The notes: generated by a model not told the origin, from the sequence alone. A stretch of 8,153 nt of DNA from an archaeon (GCA_016550425.1 JABXGS010000034.1:1-8153), one strand, 5' to 3'. Positions 1 to 6,150 are shown, counted from the stretch's first letter. Translations and numbers: made by a program.

Positions 1-81
1 GGTACAAACAAAGAAACCATCACCCGAAAAGCCATCTATCTCCTCGCCGACCATATGCGCGACCTCGGTCTCATTGAGTAG
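1..81 (+). CDS. C-terminal end of an unrecognised protein (5' end outside window)
   Basis: Frame 1 is open from the first base to a TAG at 79-81. It encodes 26 residues that include KAIYLLADHMRDLGLIE. The codons end largely in C (atc, ctc, gcc, gac), like the Mrp gene and the 6946-7356 gene, which supports real coding. The tail looks like an amphipathic helix. Too little is present to name a family. The gene converges on the M42 peptidase gene, whose stop lies 32 bases away, with a small inverted repeat at the junction. Confidence 0.55.
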   Translation, partial: GTNKETITRKAIYLLADHMRDLGLIE

Positions 82-113
82 AACAATATGCCGTCTCGCG
101 GATTTCACACAAA

Positions 114-136
114 TTAACAACTCCCCAGTTGATTAA
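114..136. terminator. Inverted repeat between convergent genes, possible terminator hairpin
   Basis: TTAACAACT (114-122) and AGTTGATTAA (127-136) are complementary apart from one bulged base, around a CCCC loop. The repeat overlaps the stop codon of the M42 gene on the - strand and lies 33 bases past the stop of the + strand partial gene. This is a sensible place for a two-way terminator. No clear T-run follows on either strand, so function is uncertain. Confidence 0.3.
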
Positions 137-1175
137 GGGCTTTGATTAATTCTATCAATAAGTGAACAGTGTATTCGACATCTGAAAACTGAATTACCCC
201 ATTTGCAGTATGGAAGTAGCGAGCAGGAACAAGCAACGATGTTGCCCTGCTTCCTGATTTTGTAATTTCAACGGCAGCCGCATCGGTTCCAAAGCGAATT
301 GGAGCACGCAATGCAGCTTCCTGTAATGGTATTTGCTTTTTCTCAGCGATTTTAACAATCCAGTTGTTCATCAAATCTGACGTGACATGAAACTGATCGG
401 CTTTTAACAACACAGGTCCATGTCCAAGTTTAACAGGTATGAGGTCAGATTTGATGTTGGGATGATCACCAGTTGGTGATACATCAAGGGCTACAGCGAA
501 TTCTGGTTCTACACTAAATGATGCAGGCCCCGCACCTCGAGTCCCCAACTCCTCTTGCACTGAAGCCACGCCCACCACCTTCATTGGCAGCTTCTGATTT
601 CGGATTCGACGAAAAGTTTCAATCATTGCCACAAGCCCCACGCGGTCATCAAAGCAGTTGCCTAGCAGACGATTATTGCTCAGTTCAACAAGATCTTTTT
701 TAGCAGTAACATATTGACCAATTTCTAATCCCATCGCTCGTGCTTCTTCCGCAGTTTGAGCCCCACAATCTATGAACATTTTATCAAATCTTGGCTGATA
801 ACCTCGCTGATACTCATTCAGCGGAATAGTGTGAGGTGCACTCAATCCCACAATACCAGGAATTTTCCTCTGTGTTCCGTGAATGGTTACCCTTTGCCCA
901 AGAATATTCCATCGGTGACCAACCAACCGATTGAACCGTAAGTATCCCTCGTTGCTAATATGGGTCAGTAACAGTGCCCAATCCTCGTCTTGATGGGCGA
1001 TTAACATGAATGTCGTTTCTTCCTTTGCTTCTTTGGTAGCAATCACGTTTCCTAATGTATCGACTTGCAGTTCGTCAACAAGTGGTTCTAATTCCCGAAT
1101 GACAATGTCACGAACTTCATTTTCATGGCCTGGTGGTGCATCAGCAAATACTAATTCACGCAGCAAATCACGCAA
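114..1175 (-). CDS. M42 family (TET-type) metallo-aminopeptidase
   Basis: Predicted cytosolic dinuclear-metal aminopeptidase of the M42 family, whose archaeal members form dodecameric TET particles that trim peptides left by proteolysis. The 353 residues match the usual family length. Expected metal and catalytic residues are visible: H61 and D63 in AHQDED, D176 in CFDDRVG, E208/E209 in VQEELGTRGA, D231 in DVSPTGD and H322 in PARYFHT. LGQRVTIHG (92-100) and FGTDAAA (295-301) are also family-typical. One oddity is HQDED where HMDEIG is usual. The start is TTG at 1173-1175, because an in-frame stop lies just upstream and a strong GGAGGTG site (1184-1190) sits 8 bases before it. It is the second gene of an operon after the phosphodiesterase. 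Related M42 members include cellulase-annotated and deblocking aminopeptidases, so the exact substrate is unknown. Confidence 0.9.
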   Translation of the reverse strand: MRDLLRELVFADAPPGHENEVRDIVIRELEPLVDELQVDTLGNVIATKEAKEETTFMLIAHQDEDWALLLTHISNEGYLRFNRLVGHRWNILGQRVTIHGTQRKIPGIVGLSAPHTIPLNEYQRGYQPRFDKMFIDCGAQTAEEARAMGLEIGQYVTAKKDLVELSNNRLLGNCFDDRVGLVAMIETFRRIRNQKLPMKVVGVASVQEELGTRGAGPASFSVEPEFAVALDVSPTGDHPNIKSDLIPVKLGHGPVLLKADQFHVTSDLMNNWIVKIAEKKQIPLQEAALRAPIRFGTDAAAVEITKSGSRATSLLVPARYFHTANGVIQFSDVEYTVHLLIELIKALNQLGSC

Positions 1176-1178
1176 CTC

Positions 1179-1877
1179 TCATGCACCTCCACGATTGAGT
1201 ATCTTTAATAGACGAGTTGGAAAATCCGTAATAATCCCATCTACTTCCATGCCAATGAATAGCTGCATCTCCTCTGGCTCGTTAATTACCCACGGATTAA
1301 TCTCCAATCCTTCTTGATGGCTAGTTTGCACAAGAGATGAATCAGTAAAATGCAACTGTGGGTTAATTGCAGTACATCCAAGCTCCTTAGCCACCTTTGT
1401 GGGGTTTCGCAAATCGTACTCATATAATAGAGCTGTTGCAATCTCATCATTGAGGTTACGAAACTCTCTCAAAACTGGTTGAATAAACGACGAGATCATC
1501 GTTCGACAAACTAAATCGTATTCACTGATCTGCTGCATTATCTGGGCTTCCAGACCCACGACCTTGACATCAAGATTGATTTCTAGATTGCTGTACGGTT
1601 TCACTAACTCCAAGAATTCGACCAAAGAAGGAATTCGATCACCATTGTGAATCGTTATTGCTTTCAGTTCACTCAATGAATATTCTGCCACTTTTCTAGG
1701 TTCATTGGATAGCCGCTCCAATGACAAATCATGAATAATGACTGCAACCTCATCACGAGAACTCCGAACATCACACTCAATGCAATCCACTCCCCACGAT
1801 ATTGCGGTCTGAAAGGCTGTGAGGGTGTTTTCAAGTAAGCCTTCTCCCATCCCACGATGTGCTATCACTTTTACCAT
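1179..1877 (-). CDS. Glycerophosphodiester phosphodiesterase (GDPD family)
   Basis: Predicted to hydrolyse glycerophosphodiesters to an alcohol and glycerol phosphate, with a metal in a TIM barrel. At 232 residues it is a typical bacterial/archaeal single-domain, UgpQ-like length. Signature residues are in order: H7-R8 (IAHRGM), E16-N17 (LLENTLTAF), E34 and D36 (CIECDVR), H49-D50 (VIIHD), and DGIITDFPTRL near the C-terminus. The strand that usually reads NIEIK here reads INLDVK (D103 for the usual Glu). There is no signal peptide, so it is probably cytosolic. The ATG at 1877 is chosen because AGGTGG lies 6 bases upstream; a GTG nine bases further upstream overlaps that site. It is the first gene of an operon with the M42 peptidase. 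In archaea the natural diester is uncertain, since the lipids use glycerol-1-phosphate. Confidence 0.88.
   Translation of the reverse strand: MVKVIAHRGMGEGLLENTLTAFQTAISWGVDCIECDVRSSRDEVAVIIHDLSLERLSNEPRKVAEYSLSELKAITIHNGDRIPSLVEFLELVKPYSNLEINLDVKVVGLEAQIMQQISEYDLVCRTMISSFIQPVLREFRNLNDEIATALLYEYDLRNPTKVAKELGCTAINPQLHFTDSSLVQTSHQEGLEINPWVINEPEEMQLFIGMEVDGIITDFPTRLLKILNRGGA
1184..1190 (-). promoter_or_regulatory. Strong ribosome binding site deciding the TTG start of the M42 gene
   Basis: On the - strand the bases read GGAGGTG, a full match to the 16S rRNA anti-Shine-Dalgarno end. The site lies inside the last codons of the phosphodiesterase gene and is 8 bases before TTG at 1175. An overlapping ATG at 1180-1182 is closer to the site but runs into a stop after four codons, so TTG is the only workable start. 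Confidence 0.75.
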
Positions 1878-2020
1878 ACAATCCACCTAACACGTATCAA
1901 CATTCAATACTTGCTAAACCCATCGATCTGAGGATTTTTGATGTTTTGCCGATGCGTAACATTAAAGGTATTCCCCATAAAGCACCAACCACCGACTAGT
2001 CTCTGGTCGTGATCACTTCT
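1878..2020. promoter_or_regulatory. Divergent promoter region of the phosphodiesterase operon and the Mrp gene
   Basis: This 143-base gap separates two divergently read genes and must hold both promoters. On the - strand an A-rich stretch (ATCAAAAATCC, about 1930-1942) could be a TATA-like box, giving a leader of roughly 30 bases. On the + strand ACATTAAAGG (about 1959-1968) is a weaker candidate. Just before the Mrp start, GTGATC (2009-2014) matches part of the extended Shine-Dalgarno sequence. Box assignments are by eye only. Confidence 0.35.
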
Positions 2021-2887
2021 ATGTCGAAAGACACAACAAAATCCTCGGGTAAAATTCCCAAAGATCTTATGGTTGGCGCCCAAACGAGCGCAGAACAAGA
2101 AATCGCTGAAAAGATGCGACACGTCAAACACAAAATCGTCATCCTCTCTGGTAAAGGCGGCGTTGGCAAAACTACTGTTGCAGTCAACCTCGCCACTGCC
2201 CTCGCTTGGAAAGGTAACGTCGTCGGCATCCTTGACGCCGACATAACTGGACCCAACGTCCCTAAAATGCTCGGCCTCGAAGGCACTCGCATGATCGGTG
2301 GCGACACCGGACTCGAACCTGTCCTCGGTCCCCTCAACATCCTCACTGTCTCCATGGAATTCCTCCTCCAATCCGCTGATACCCCTATCATCTGGCGCGG
2401 GCCCCTCAAAATGCGCGTGATCAGCGAATTCCTCTCCAAAGTTAACTGGGGAAGTCTCGACTACCTCATCATCGACCTCCCACCAGGCACTGGCGACGAA
2501 ACCCTCAGCATCATGCAACTCCTCCCCGACCTCGACGGCGTCATCATTGTCACCACCCCGCAAGAAGTCGCCTTACTCGATTCCCGTAAAGCCGCTATCA
2601 TGTCCCGCACCATGAACATCCCAATCCTTGGCCTCATCGAAAACATGTCTGGTTTTCACTGCCCTCACTGTAATAAAGTCACCAACCTATTTGGCAAAGG
2701 CGGTGGTAAGAATGCAGCTAAAGACCTCAGTATATTTTTCTTAGGCGATCTCCCCTTTGATCCACGGGTCATGACCCTCTCGGATGAAGGCACCCCCTTC
2801 ATCGTCGCCGAAGCCAAAACACCCGTCGCTCAAGCCTTCCAACACATCGTGGAGCGACTGTTAGAACGATTAAAAGGACAACACTAA
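2021..2887 (+). CDS. mrp: Mrp/NBP35 (ApbC) family iron-sulfur cluster carrier ATPase
   Basis: P-loop ATPase of the ParA/MinD superfamily that binds a 4Fe-4S cluster at a dimer interface and passes it to apo-proteins in the cytosol. The deviant Walker A is SGKGGVGKTT (43-52), followed by the switch-like DADITGPNVPKMLGL and a Walker B-like YLIIDLPPGTGDE. The bridging CxxC is C214-C217 (FHCPHCNK), preceded by LIENMSGF. Its 288 residues match archaeal Mrp proteins, which lack the long N-terminal MIP18-like domain of bacterial Mrp. The ATG at 2021 is chosen, with GTGATC 6 bases upstream; a GTG at 2009 would add four residues. Third codon positions are C-rich, unlike the phosphodiesterase operon next to it. 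It is transcribed alone. A plausible link is supply of Fe-S clusters to enzymes such as subunit I encoded nearby, but that is inference. Confidence 0.93.
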   Translation: MSKDTTKSSGKIPKDLMVGAQTSAEQEIAEKMRHVKHKIVILSGKGGVGKTTVAVNLATALAWKGNVVGILDADITGPNVPKMLGLEGTRMIGGDTGLEPVLGPLNILTVSMEFLLQSADTPIIWRGPLKMRVISEFLSKVNWGSLDYLIIDLPPGTGDETLSIMQLLPDLDGVIIVTTPQEVALLDSRKAAIMSRTMNIPILGLIENMSGFHCPHCNKVTNLFGKGGGKNAAKDLSIFFLGDLPFDPRVMTLSDEGTPFIVAEAKTPVAQAFQHIVERLLERLKGQH

Positions 2888-2894
2888 TATCAAC

Positions 2895-3536
2895 TCATCT
2901 CTTGTCCAATAATTCCTGAGCTAATGCAGTAACGAAATCATAAATTGGCTCAAGCAACTCGATTTTGGCTTCGCACACAATCTCAATCTCATCCCCCATG
3001 ACATGTACAGAATATACTTTTTTCAACTTCGCCAAAACCTTCTTAACCTTCGGAGTGTCCAACACGCGAATCGCAGATTTTAAATCAGGGCTCTCAGTCC
3101 AAAAATGACGATCCACTATCTCAATCCCAGTTTCTCCTTCACCCGGCTCATACACCTTTCCTGCAGCGCTCTTCTTACCTGTTAACTCAAACGAAATTCC
3201 ACTGTCCATCCGCAAATGCACCCGCATCCGATACAATCCTGGGCCTTTTATAACAAAATCCCTCAGGTCAATCCTTTCAATGCAGGAATCAGAAAAATTC
3301 CGCACACTATCTTCACTTACCAAATCAGGCAGAACCTCTCCCTTGCTTCTCAACCAACTCCGCCTGCGTTCTTCCTGAACCGCATACCAAATCAGCCCAC
3401 ACAGAAGTGGCAAACCAATTGACACGATTAGAATTAGAATTACCACACTCAAATGTGCTATTCCGTTTAACCAATTTATCCAAGGATTAGTTTGAAGTAC
3501 AAAACTAACCACTGCTACCCCCACGTTCAAGAACAA
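2895..3536 (-). CDS. Single-pass membrane protein of unknown function
   Basis: I do not recognise this 213-residue protein. A hydrophobic stretch at about 27-52 (HLSVVILILIVSIGLPLLCG) is a convincing membrane helix, followed by the basic cluster EERRRSWLRSK, so the C-terminal 150 residues are probably cytosolic. That part alternates beta-like strands (YRMRVHLRM, GISFELTG, SVHVMGDEIEIVCEA) with helices (KVKKVLAKLKK, IYDFVTALAQELLDK), as in a small alpha/beta domain. The start is uncertain. TTG at 3536 is the longest option, with TTG 3530, GTG 3524 and GTG 3512 as alternatives and no Met before residue 104. The TATA-like palindrome at 3551-3565 would place transcription start near 3530, favouring a leaderless start. 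The gene ends 7 bases from the Mrp stop (convergent) and lies downstream of the H/I pair on the same strand after a 95-base gap. Confidence 0.75.
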   Translation of the reverse strand: MFLNVGVAVVSFVLQTNPWINWLNGIAHLSVVILILIVSIGLPLLCGLIWYAVQEERRRSWLRSKGEVLPDLVSEDSVRNFSDSCIERIDLRDFVIKGPGLYRMRVHLRMDSGISFELTGKKSAAGKVYEPGEGETGIEIVDRHFWTESPDLKSAIRVLDTPKVKKVLAKLKKVYSVHVMGDEIEIVCEAKIELLEPIYDFVTALAQELLDKR

Positions 3537-3550
3537 TAAACAAAACTACG

Positions 3551-3565
3551 GTTAAAAATTTTAAC
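3551..3565 (-). promoter_or_regulatory. Palindromic A/T box, putative promoter/operator of the 2895-3536 gene
   Basis: GTTAAAA-A-TTTTAAC is a perfect 7-base inverted repeat around one central base. Its centre is about 22-27 bases before the candidate starts of the membrane-protein gene, where an archaeal TATA box belongs for a leaderless transcript. It resembles the tandem sites at 7587-7618 (GTTAA...TAAC ends). It could also help end transcription of the upstream H/I pair. Confidence 0.45.
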
Positions 3566-3631
3566 TGTTTCTGACTACAAAAGACCCTACTCTCCACTTG
3601 AAGAAACGATTAGCCCAAATTTGTACACACT

Positions 3632-4027
3632 CTACTCTTCTACTTTCTCTGTGGGCTCCGGATCCTCTGACACAACGAACAAATGCTCATCCTTCAACGA
3701 AAACGCTGCCAATTCAAACTTCGTTGTCAACGTAATCGCTTTCTTTGGGCACACAGCTTCGCAGGTTCCACACCATATGCAGCGGTCGAAGCGGAATTGG
3801 GGCTTCTTTTGGGTTTTAGTTTTGGTTGAGGGAACCATTTCGATGGCGGTGGCAGGGCAGTCGCGACTACAGAGACCGCAGCCAGTGCATTTTTCGATAT
3901 CGTATTCGATGCTGCCGCGAAGGCGTTCGGGGCGGACAGCTTCTTGGAAGGGGTAACGAATCGTGGCGGTTTTCCGTCGGAGGACGGTACCGAGGATTTC
4001 GCCTTCCATTGCTCCAGGTCGTGGCAT
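3632..4027 (-). CDS. nuoI: Complex I/Fpo-like subunit I, 2x[4Fe-4S] ferredoxin-type protein
   Basis: Electron-transfer subunit that carries two 4Fe-4S clusters and docks on membrane subunit H in complex I, Fpo and related hydrogenases. The two full motifs are C47-C50-C53-C57 (CTGCGLCSRDCP) and C83-C86-C89-C93 (CIWCGTCEAVCP). The preceding ATIRYPFQEAVRPERLRG (21-38) is the YP...P.R.RG signature of NuoI/FpoI rather than a free ferredoxin. At 131 residues it is shorter than bacterial NuoI and close to FpoI/EchF-type proteins. The C-terminus is acidic (EDPEPTEKVEE). The ATG at 4027 is preceded by AGGAGTGTG, but at a longish 13-16 base spacing; ATG at 4009 is an alternative. It follows subunit H by 17 bases, so the two are co-transcribed. 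No other complex subunit follows. The symbol names the family; whether the parent enzyme is Nuo, Fpo or hydrogenase is not shown here. Confidence 0.88.
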   Translation of the reverse strand: MPRPGAMEGEILGTVLRRKTATIRYPFQEAVRPERLRGSIEYDIEKCTGCGLCSRDCPATAIEMVPSTKTKTQKKPQFRFDRCIWCGTCEAVCPKKAITLTTKFELAAFSLKDEHLFVVSEDPEPTEKVEE

Positions 4028-4044
4028 GTTTTCTTTTCACACTC

Positions 4045-5199
4045 CTAGGGGGGCAGGGCGATAATAAAGTCCATGATTAAGGGCCAAGCTAACAGGATAC
4101 CTACCATGAGGAGGCTTATAGGGATGACCCATTTCCAACTATCGTGAGCGATTTGGTCGATGCGCCAACGGGACATAAGGGCCTTCATGTTGGACAAGAT
4201 GAGAACGATGATAGTGGTTTTGACAATGAACCAGAAGGTATAGTATATGGCGGCGATGCCTGGGATGAGGAGATAGGGCATGTTTGCGGTGACCCAGGTC
4301 ATGTATTGTCCAGAGTTGATTGTGATGTTGTGAACGAAGCCACCATTGGCAAGGAACACCATAAGGACTTCGGGACCGAGGGGGCCGCCGAGGAAGACTG
4401 CAGCACCGAGTGCTGAGGCAAGTAACACTTCGAAGTTGTTGGAGAGGCGGAAGAAGGCGAGTTTCTTGCCAGAGAATTCGGTTTCCCAGCCCCCGACGAT
4501 TTCAGTTTCCGCAATAGGGGCATCAAAGGGAATGCGTTCGGCTTCTGCTTGCGCGGCAATCAGAAAGACGATGAAGAGTCCGATGAATGCCGGATTCACG
4601 ATGAGGGGTAGGCCTAGGTTGGCTTGGTAGATGACAACGCCGGTGAGGCTAAGGCTACCAGCCACCATACCGGCAGCGAAGAGGGCTAGGAGAAGGGGAA
4701 TTTCATATGCAAGCATCTGTACGATACCCCGAACAGCTCCTGTAAACCCAAACCGGTTCGATGAGGACCACCCAGCAATAAATAGCATCAACGTAAACAT
4801 GGTACTAAAGAAGCCAATCATGAGTAGATCGCCTTCAAAGTACATGATACCGGTCACCACGAAGAAGGGAGTCTGGGAAATGCCAATCGGCACCAACATG
4901 AGCACTGTGATGGGAATAGCTAGCGCCAGGATAGGGGTCAGAGTAAACCCAATCTTATCAACGGCTGCAGGAGTCACATCTTCTTTCGCCATGAGTTTGA
5001 CAAAGTCGGCGAAGGGTTGGAGGATTCCCCGCCAGCCCGTGTATAGTGGGCCAATGCGGTGGTGTTGGTCGGCATAGAATTTGCGGTCTACCCATTCCAT
5101 ATAGAAGGCATAGCCTGTCAGGAATAGGAACCCAGGAAAGATAATAATCATCAATAACGTGACAATCGCGTTCAACGGAGGAGGTAACAGTACCTGCAC
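4045..5199 (-). CDS. nuoH: Complex I/Fpo-like membrane subunit H
   Basis: Membrane subunit that in complex I forms the quinone-chamber floor and links the Fe-S arm to proton pumping. The 384-residue protein is hydrophobic with about eight to nine membrane helices. Family motifs are visible: RKFYADQHHRIGP (39-51), LQPFADFVKLMAKED (60-74), AGWSSSNRFGFTGAVRG with QMLAYE (142-166), and EAERIPFDAPIAETE with GGWETEFSG (219-244). The GWSS...GA.R...YE block is Nuo/Fpo-like, unlike the Ech/HycD-type hydrogenase subunits I know. The R-GP and TEFSG loops match Nuo loops facing the cytosol. Start: GTG at 5199 has GGAG 10 bases upstream; GTG at 5208 directly abuts that site and is less likely. It heads a two-gene unit with subunit I; the gene upstream is divergent, so this unit carries no A-G or J-N subunits. 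Confidence 0.9.
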   Translation of the reverse strand: MQVLLPPPLNAIVTLLMIIIFPGFLFLTGYAFYMEWVDRKFYADQHHRIGPLYTGWRGILQPFADFVKLMAKEDVTPAAVDKIGFTLTPILALAIPITVLMLVPIGISQTPFFVVTGIMYFEGDLLMIGFFSTMFTLMLFIAGWSSSNRFGFTGAVRGIVQMLAYEIPLLLALFAAGMVAGSLSLTGVVIYQANLGLPLIVNPAFIGLFIVFLIAAQAEAERIPFDAPIAETEIVGGWETEFSGKKLAFFRLSNNFEVLLASALGAAVFLGGPLGPEVLMVFLANGGFVHNITINSGQYMTWVTANMPYLLIPGIAAIYYTFWFIVKTTIIVLILSNMKALMSRWRIDQIAHDSWKWVIPISLLMVGILLAWPLIMDFIIALPP

Positions 5200-5349
5200 A
5201 TGACGCACTCTCCAGTGGGTCTCCTTTATGATTCGCTTCTGCTAAAAAAGCCTTCTACTACCACAAAGTTTTCCCTCAAATTCCTTTCTCAACAGGAAAA
5301 TTCAAAAAAGACGCTGCAAAGTAAGTACAATGGGTAGGTGAATCATACT
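5200..5349. promoter_or_regulatory. Divergent promoter region of nuoHI and the CGPC membrane protein
   Basis: This 150-base gap serves two divergent units. On the - strand GGCTTTTTTAGC (5241-5252) is T-rich and a weak TATA candidate for the H/I pair, followed by AAGGAGA (about 5221-5227) and GGAG (5210-5213). On the + strand AAAATTCAAAAAAG (5297-5310) is a TATA-like candidate with its centre about 45 bases before ATG 5350. AGGTGA (5336-5341) is a good ribosome site 8 bases before that ATG. TTTTCC (5269-5274) and GGAAAA (5295-5300) form an inverted repeat of unknown meaning. Confidence 0.4.
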
Positions 5350-5601
5350 ATGACGGAACCAAACGCACACGTAGAAAAGGAAGTCAAACCTGAAGTCCCC
5401 TTTGGAACTGGTTTAATCATCATTGGCGTAGTCTGTCTTGGCATCGGCACAGTCCTCGGATCATCGCTATTCTATTTCTGTGGTCCCTGCCATCCACTTG
5501 CTCCATGGATCAGCCTTGCATTCATCCTAAGCGGGATAATTCTCCTCGTCATGGGCGCTATTCTACGGACTCACGAATTGAAAAACAAAGCCATCGCCTA
5601 A
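5350..5601 (+). CDS. Small two-helix membrane protein with a CGPC loop
   Basis: I recognise no family for this 83-residue protein. It has an acidic/basic N-terminal tail (about 18 residues), a membrane helix at about 19-41 (GLIIIGVVCLGIGTVLGSSL), a short loop FYFCGPCHPLAPW with C44-G45-P46-C47, a second helix at about 53-72, and a basic tail RTHELKNK. The positive-inside rule puts both ends in the cytosol and the CGPC loop outside. CGPC is the thioredoxin active-site motif, but there is no thioredoxin fold here, so a thiol-redox or metal role is only a possibility. ATG 5350 is chosen because AGGTGA lies 8 bases upstream; GTG 5338 overlaps that site. It converges on msrB, with 9 bases between stops. 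Confidence 0.75.
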   Translation: MTEPNAHVEKEVKPEVPFGTGLIIIGVVCLGIGTVLGSSLFYFCGPCHPLAPWISLAFILSGIILLVMGAILRTHELKNKAIA

Positions 5602-5610
5602 GCCACTGCA

Positions 5611-6012
5611 CTACTCATCCTTTTCAAACTGGAGTGCAACGGAATTGATACAGTATCGGCACCCGGTCTTATCTCTTGGTCCATCATCGAACACATGACC
5701 CAGATGCCCCCCACAGTTCTTGCACAGAACCTCGATTCGGCGCATCCCATGCGACAGATCCACTTTTTCCTCAATCTTGTCCTTATCCAGGGCCTCATAG
5801 AAACTTGGCCACCCACTCCCCGACTCAAACTTCGCCTCTGAGGAGAACAACTCCAAACCACACCCCGCACACTTGTATGTCCCTTTCTCCTTATGCTTCC
5901 AATATTTCCCGGTGAAAGGGCGCTCAGTGCCCTTCTGCCGCAATACTTGATACTCGTCCTTTGACAACTTCTTCTTCCATTTTTCTTCGGTCATTTCTCG
6001 AGCTTTGTTCAT
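5611..6012 (-). CDS. msrB: Peptide-methionine (R)-S-oxide reductase MsrB
   Basis: Repairs oxidised methionine by reducing the R-sulfoxide in proteins, using a catalytic Cys and thioredoxin-like or other thiol donors in the cytosol. The 133 residues match single-domain MsrB. Structural zinc is bound by C48-C51 (KCAGCG) and C97-C100 (LCKNCG). Other signatures are RPFTGKYW (31-38), [12 protein letters not shown] (64-75), [10 protein letters not shown] (85-94), [11 protein letters not shown] (102-112) and the catalytic C121 in RYCINS. The usual resolving Cys (GCGWPSF in E. coli MsrB) is Ser66 here, while an extra Cys sits at C118 (TGCRYC). ATG 6012 lacks a clear ribosome site, and a TATA-like region near 6040-6046 would make it nearly leaderless; ATG 5994 is an alternative. 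It is convergent with the CGPC protein and divergent from the flavodoxin. Confidence 0.95.
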   Translation of the reverse strand: MNKAREMTEEKWKKKLSKDEYQVLRQKGTERPFTGKYWKHKEKGTYKCAGCGLELFSSEAKFESGSGWPSFYEALDKDKIEEKVDLSHGMRRIEVLCKNCGGHLGHVFDDGPRDKTGCRYCINSVALQFEKDE

Positions 6013-6030
6013 TTCAATCAGTAAATTACT

Positions 6031-6073
6031 TGCAGCTAATCACTAATTGCTTTTCGCAATCACTAGCACTGCA
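6031..6073. repeat. Compact direct and inverted repeats between msrB and the flavodoxin gene
   Basis: AATCACTA occurs at 6038-6045 and again at 6058-6065, with starts exactly 20 bases apart (about two helical turns). Between them ATTGC (6046-6050) and GCAAT (6056-6060) form an inverted repeat around TTTTC, and outer arms TGCAG (6031-6035) and CTGCA (6069-6073) are also complementary. The block begins 19 bases before the msrB ATG, so it overlaps the likely msrB promoter. It could be an operator or an RNA/DNA hairpin. Confidence 0.45.
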
Positions 6074-6105
6074 GAGTACTTCAGAACATGCACGCTGACT
6101 CCCAC

Positions 6106-6118
6106 AAGTCATAAAAAC
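6106..6118 (+). promoter_or_regulatory. TATA-like promoter of the flavodoxin gene
   Basis: AAGTCATAAAAAC holds a TATA-like ATAAAAA whose centre (about 6114) is 25 bases before the ATG at 6139 and 37 before the ATG at 6151. This fits an archaeal promoter with a leaderless or roughly 12-base leader transcript. Called by eye and spacing only. Confidence 0.45.
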
Positions 6119-6150
6119 TCAGAAAAGAAGCGTAATGAATGGTGAACAAA

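Noticed and set aside
1990..2011. Short hairpin CACCGAC/GTCGTG before the Mrp start that could hide the ribosome site
   Set aside because: Only six pairs with a bulge; such structures occur by chance and nothing else suggests control.
1904..2563. Long - strand open frames (219 and 147 codons) opposite the Mrp gene
   Set aside because: They are antisense to a strongly supported ATPase with C-rich third positions, which removes stops on the other strand. Their translations are low-complexity acidic or basic and match no fold.
4631..5077. 148-codon + strand open frame opposite subunit H
   Set aside because: Antisense to a clear NuoH-like gene. The predicted protein is Arg/Pro/Ser-rich without motifs.
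5235..5255. Possible third copy of the intergenic repeat (TTCTGCTA match)
   Set aside because: Only about eight bases match the core, with no flanking similarity; expected by chance in 8 kb.
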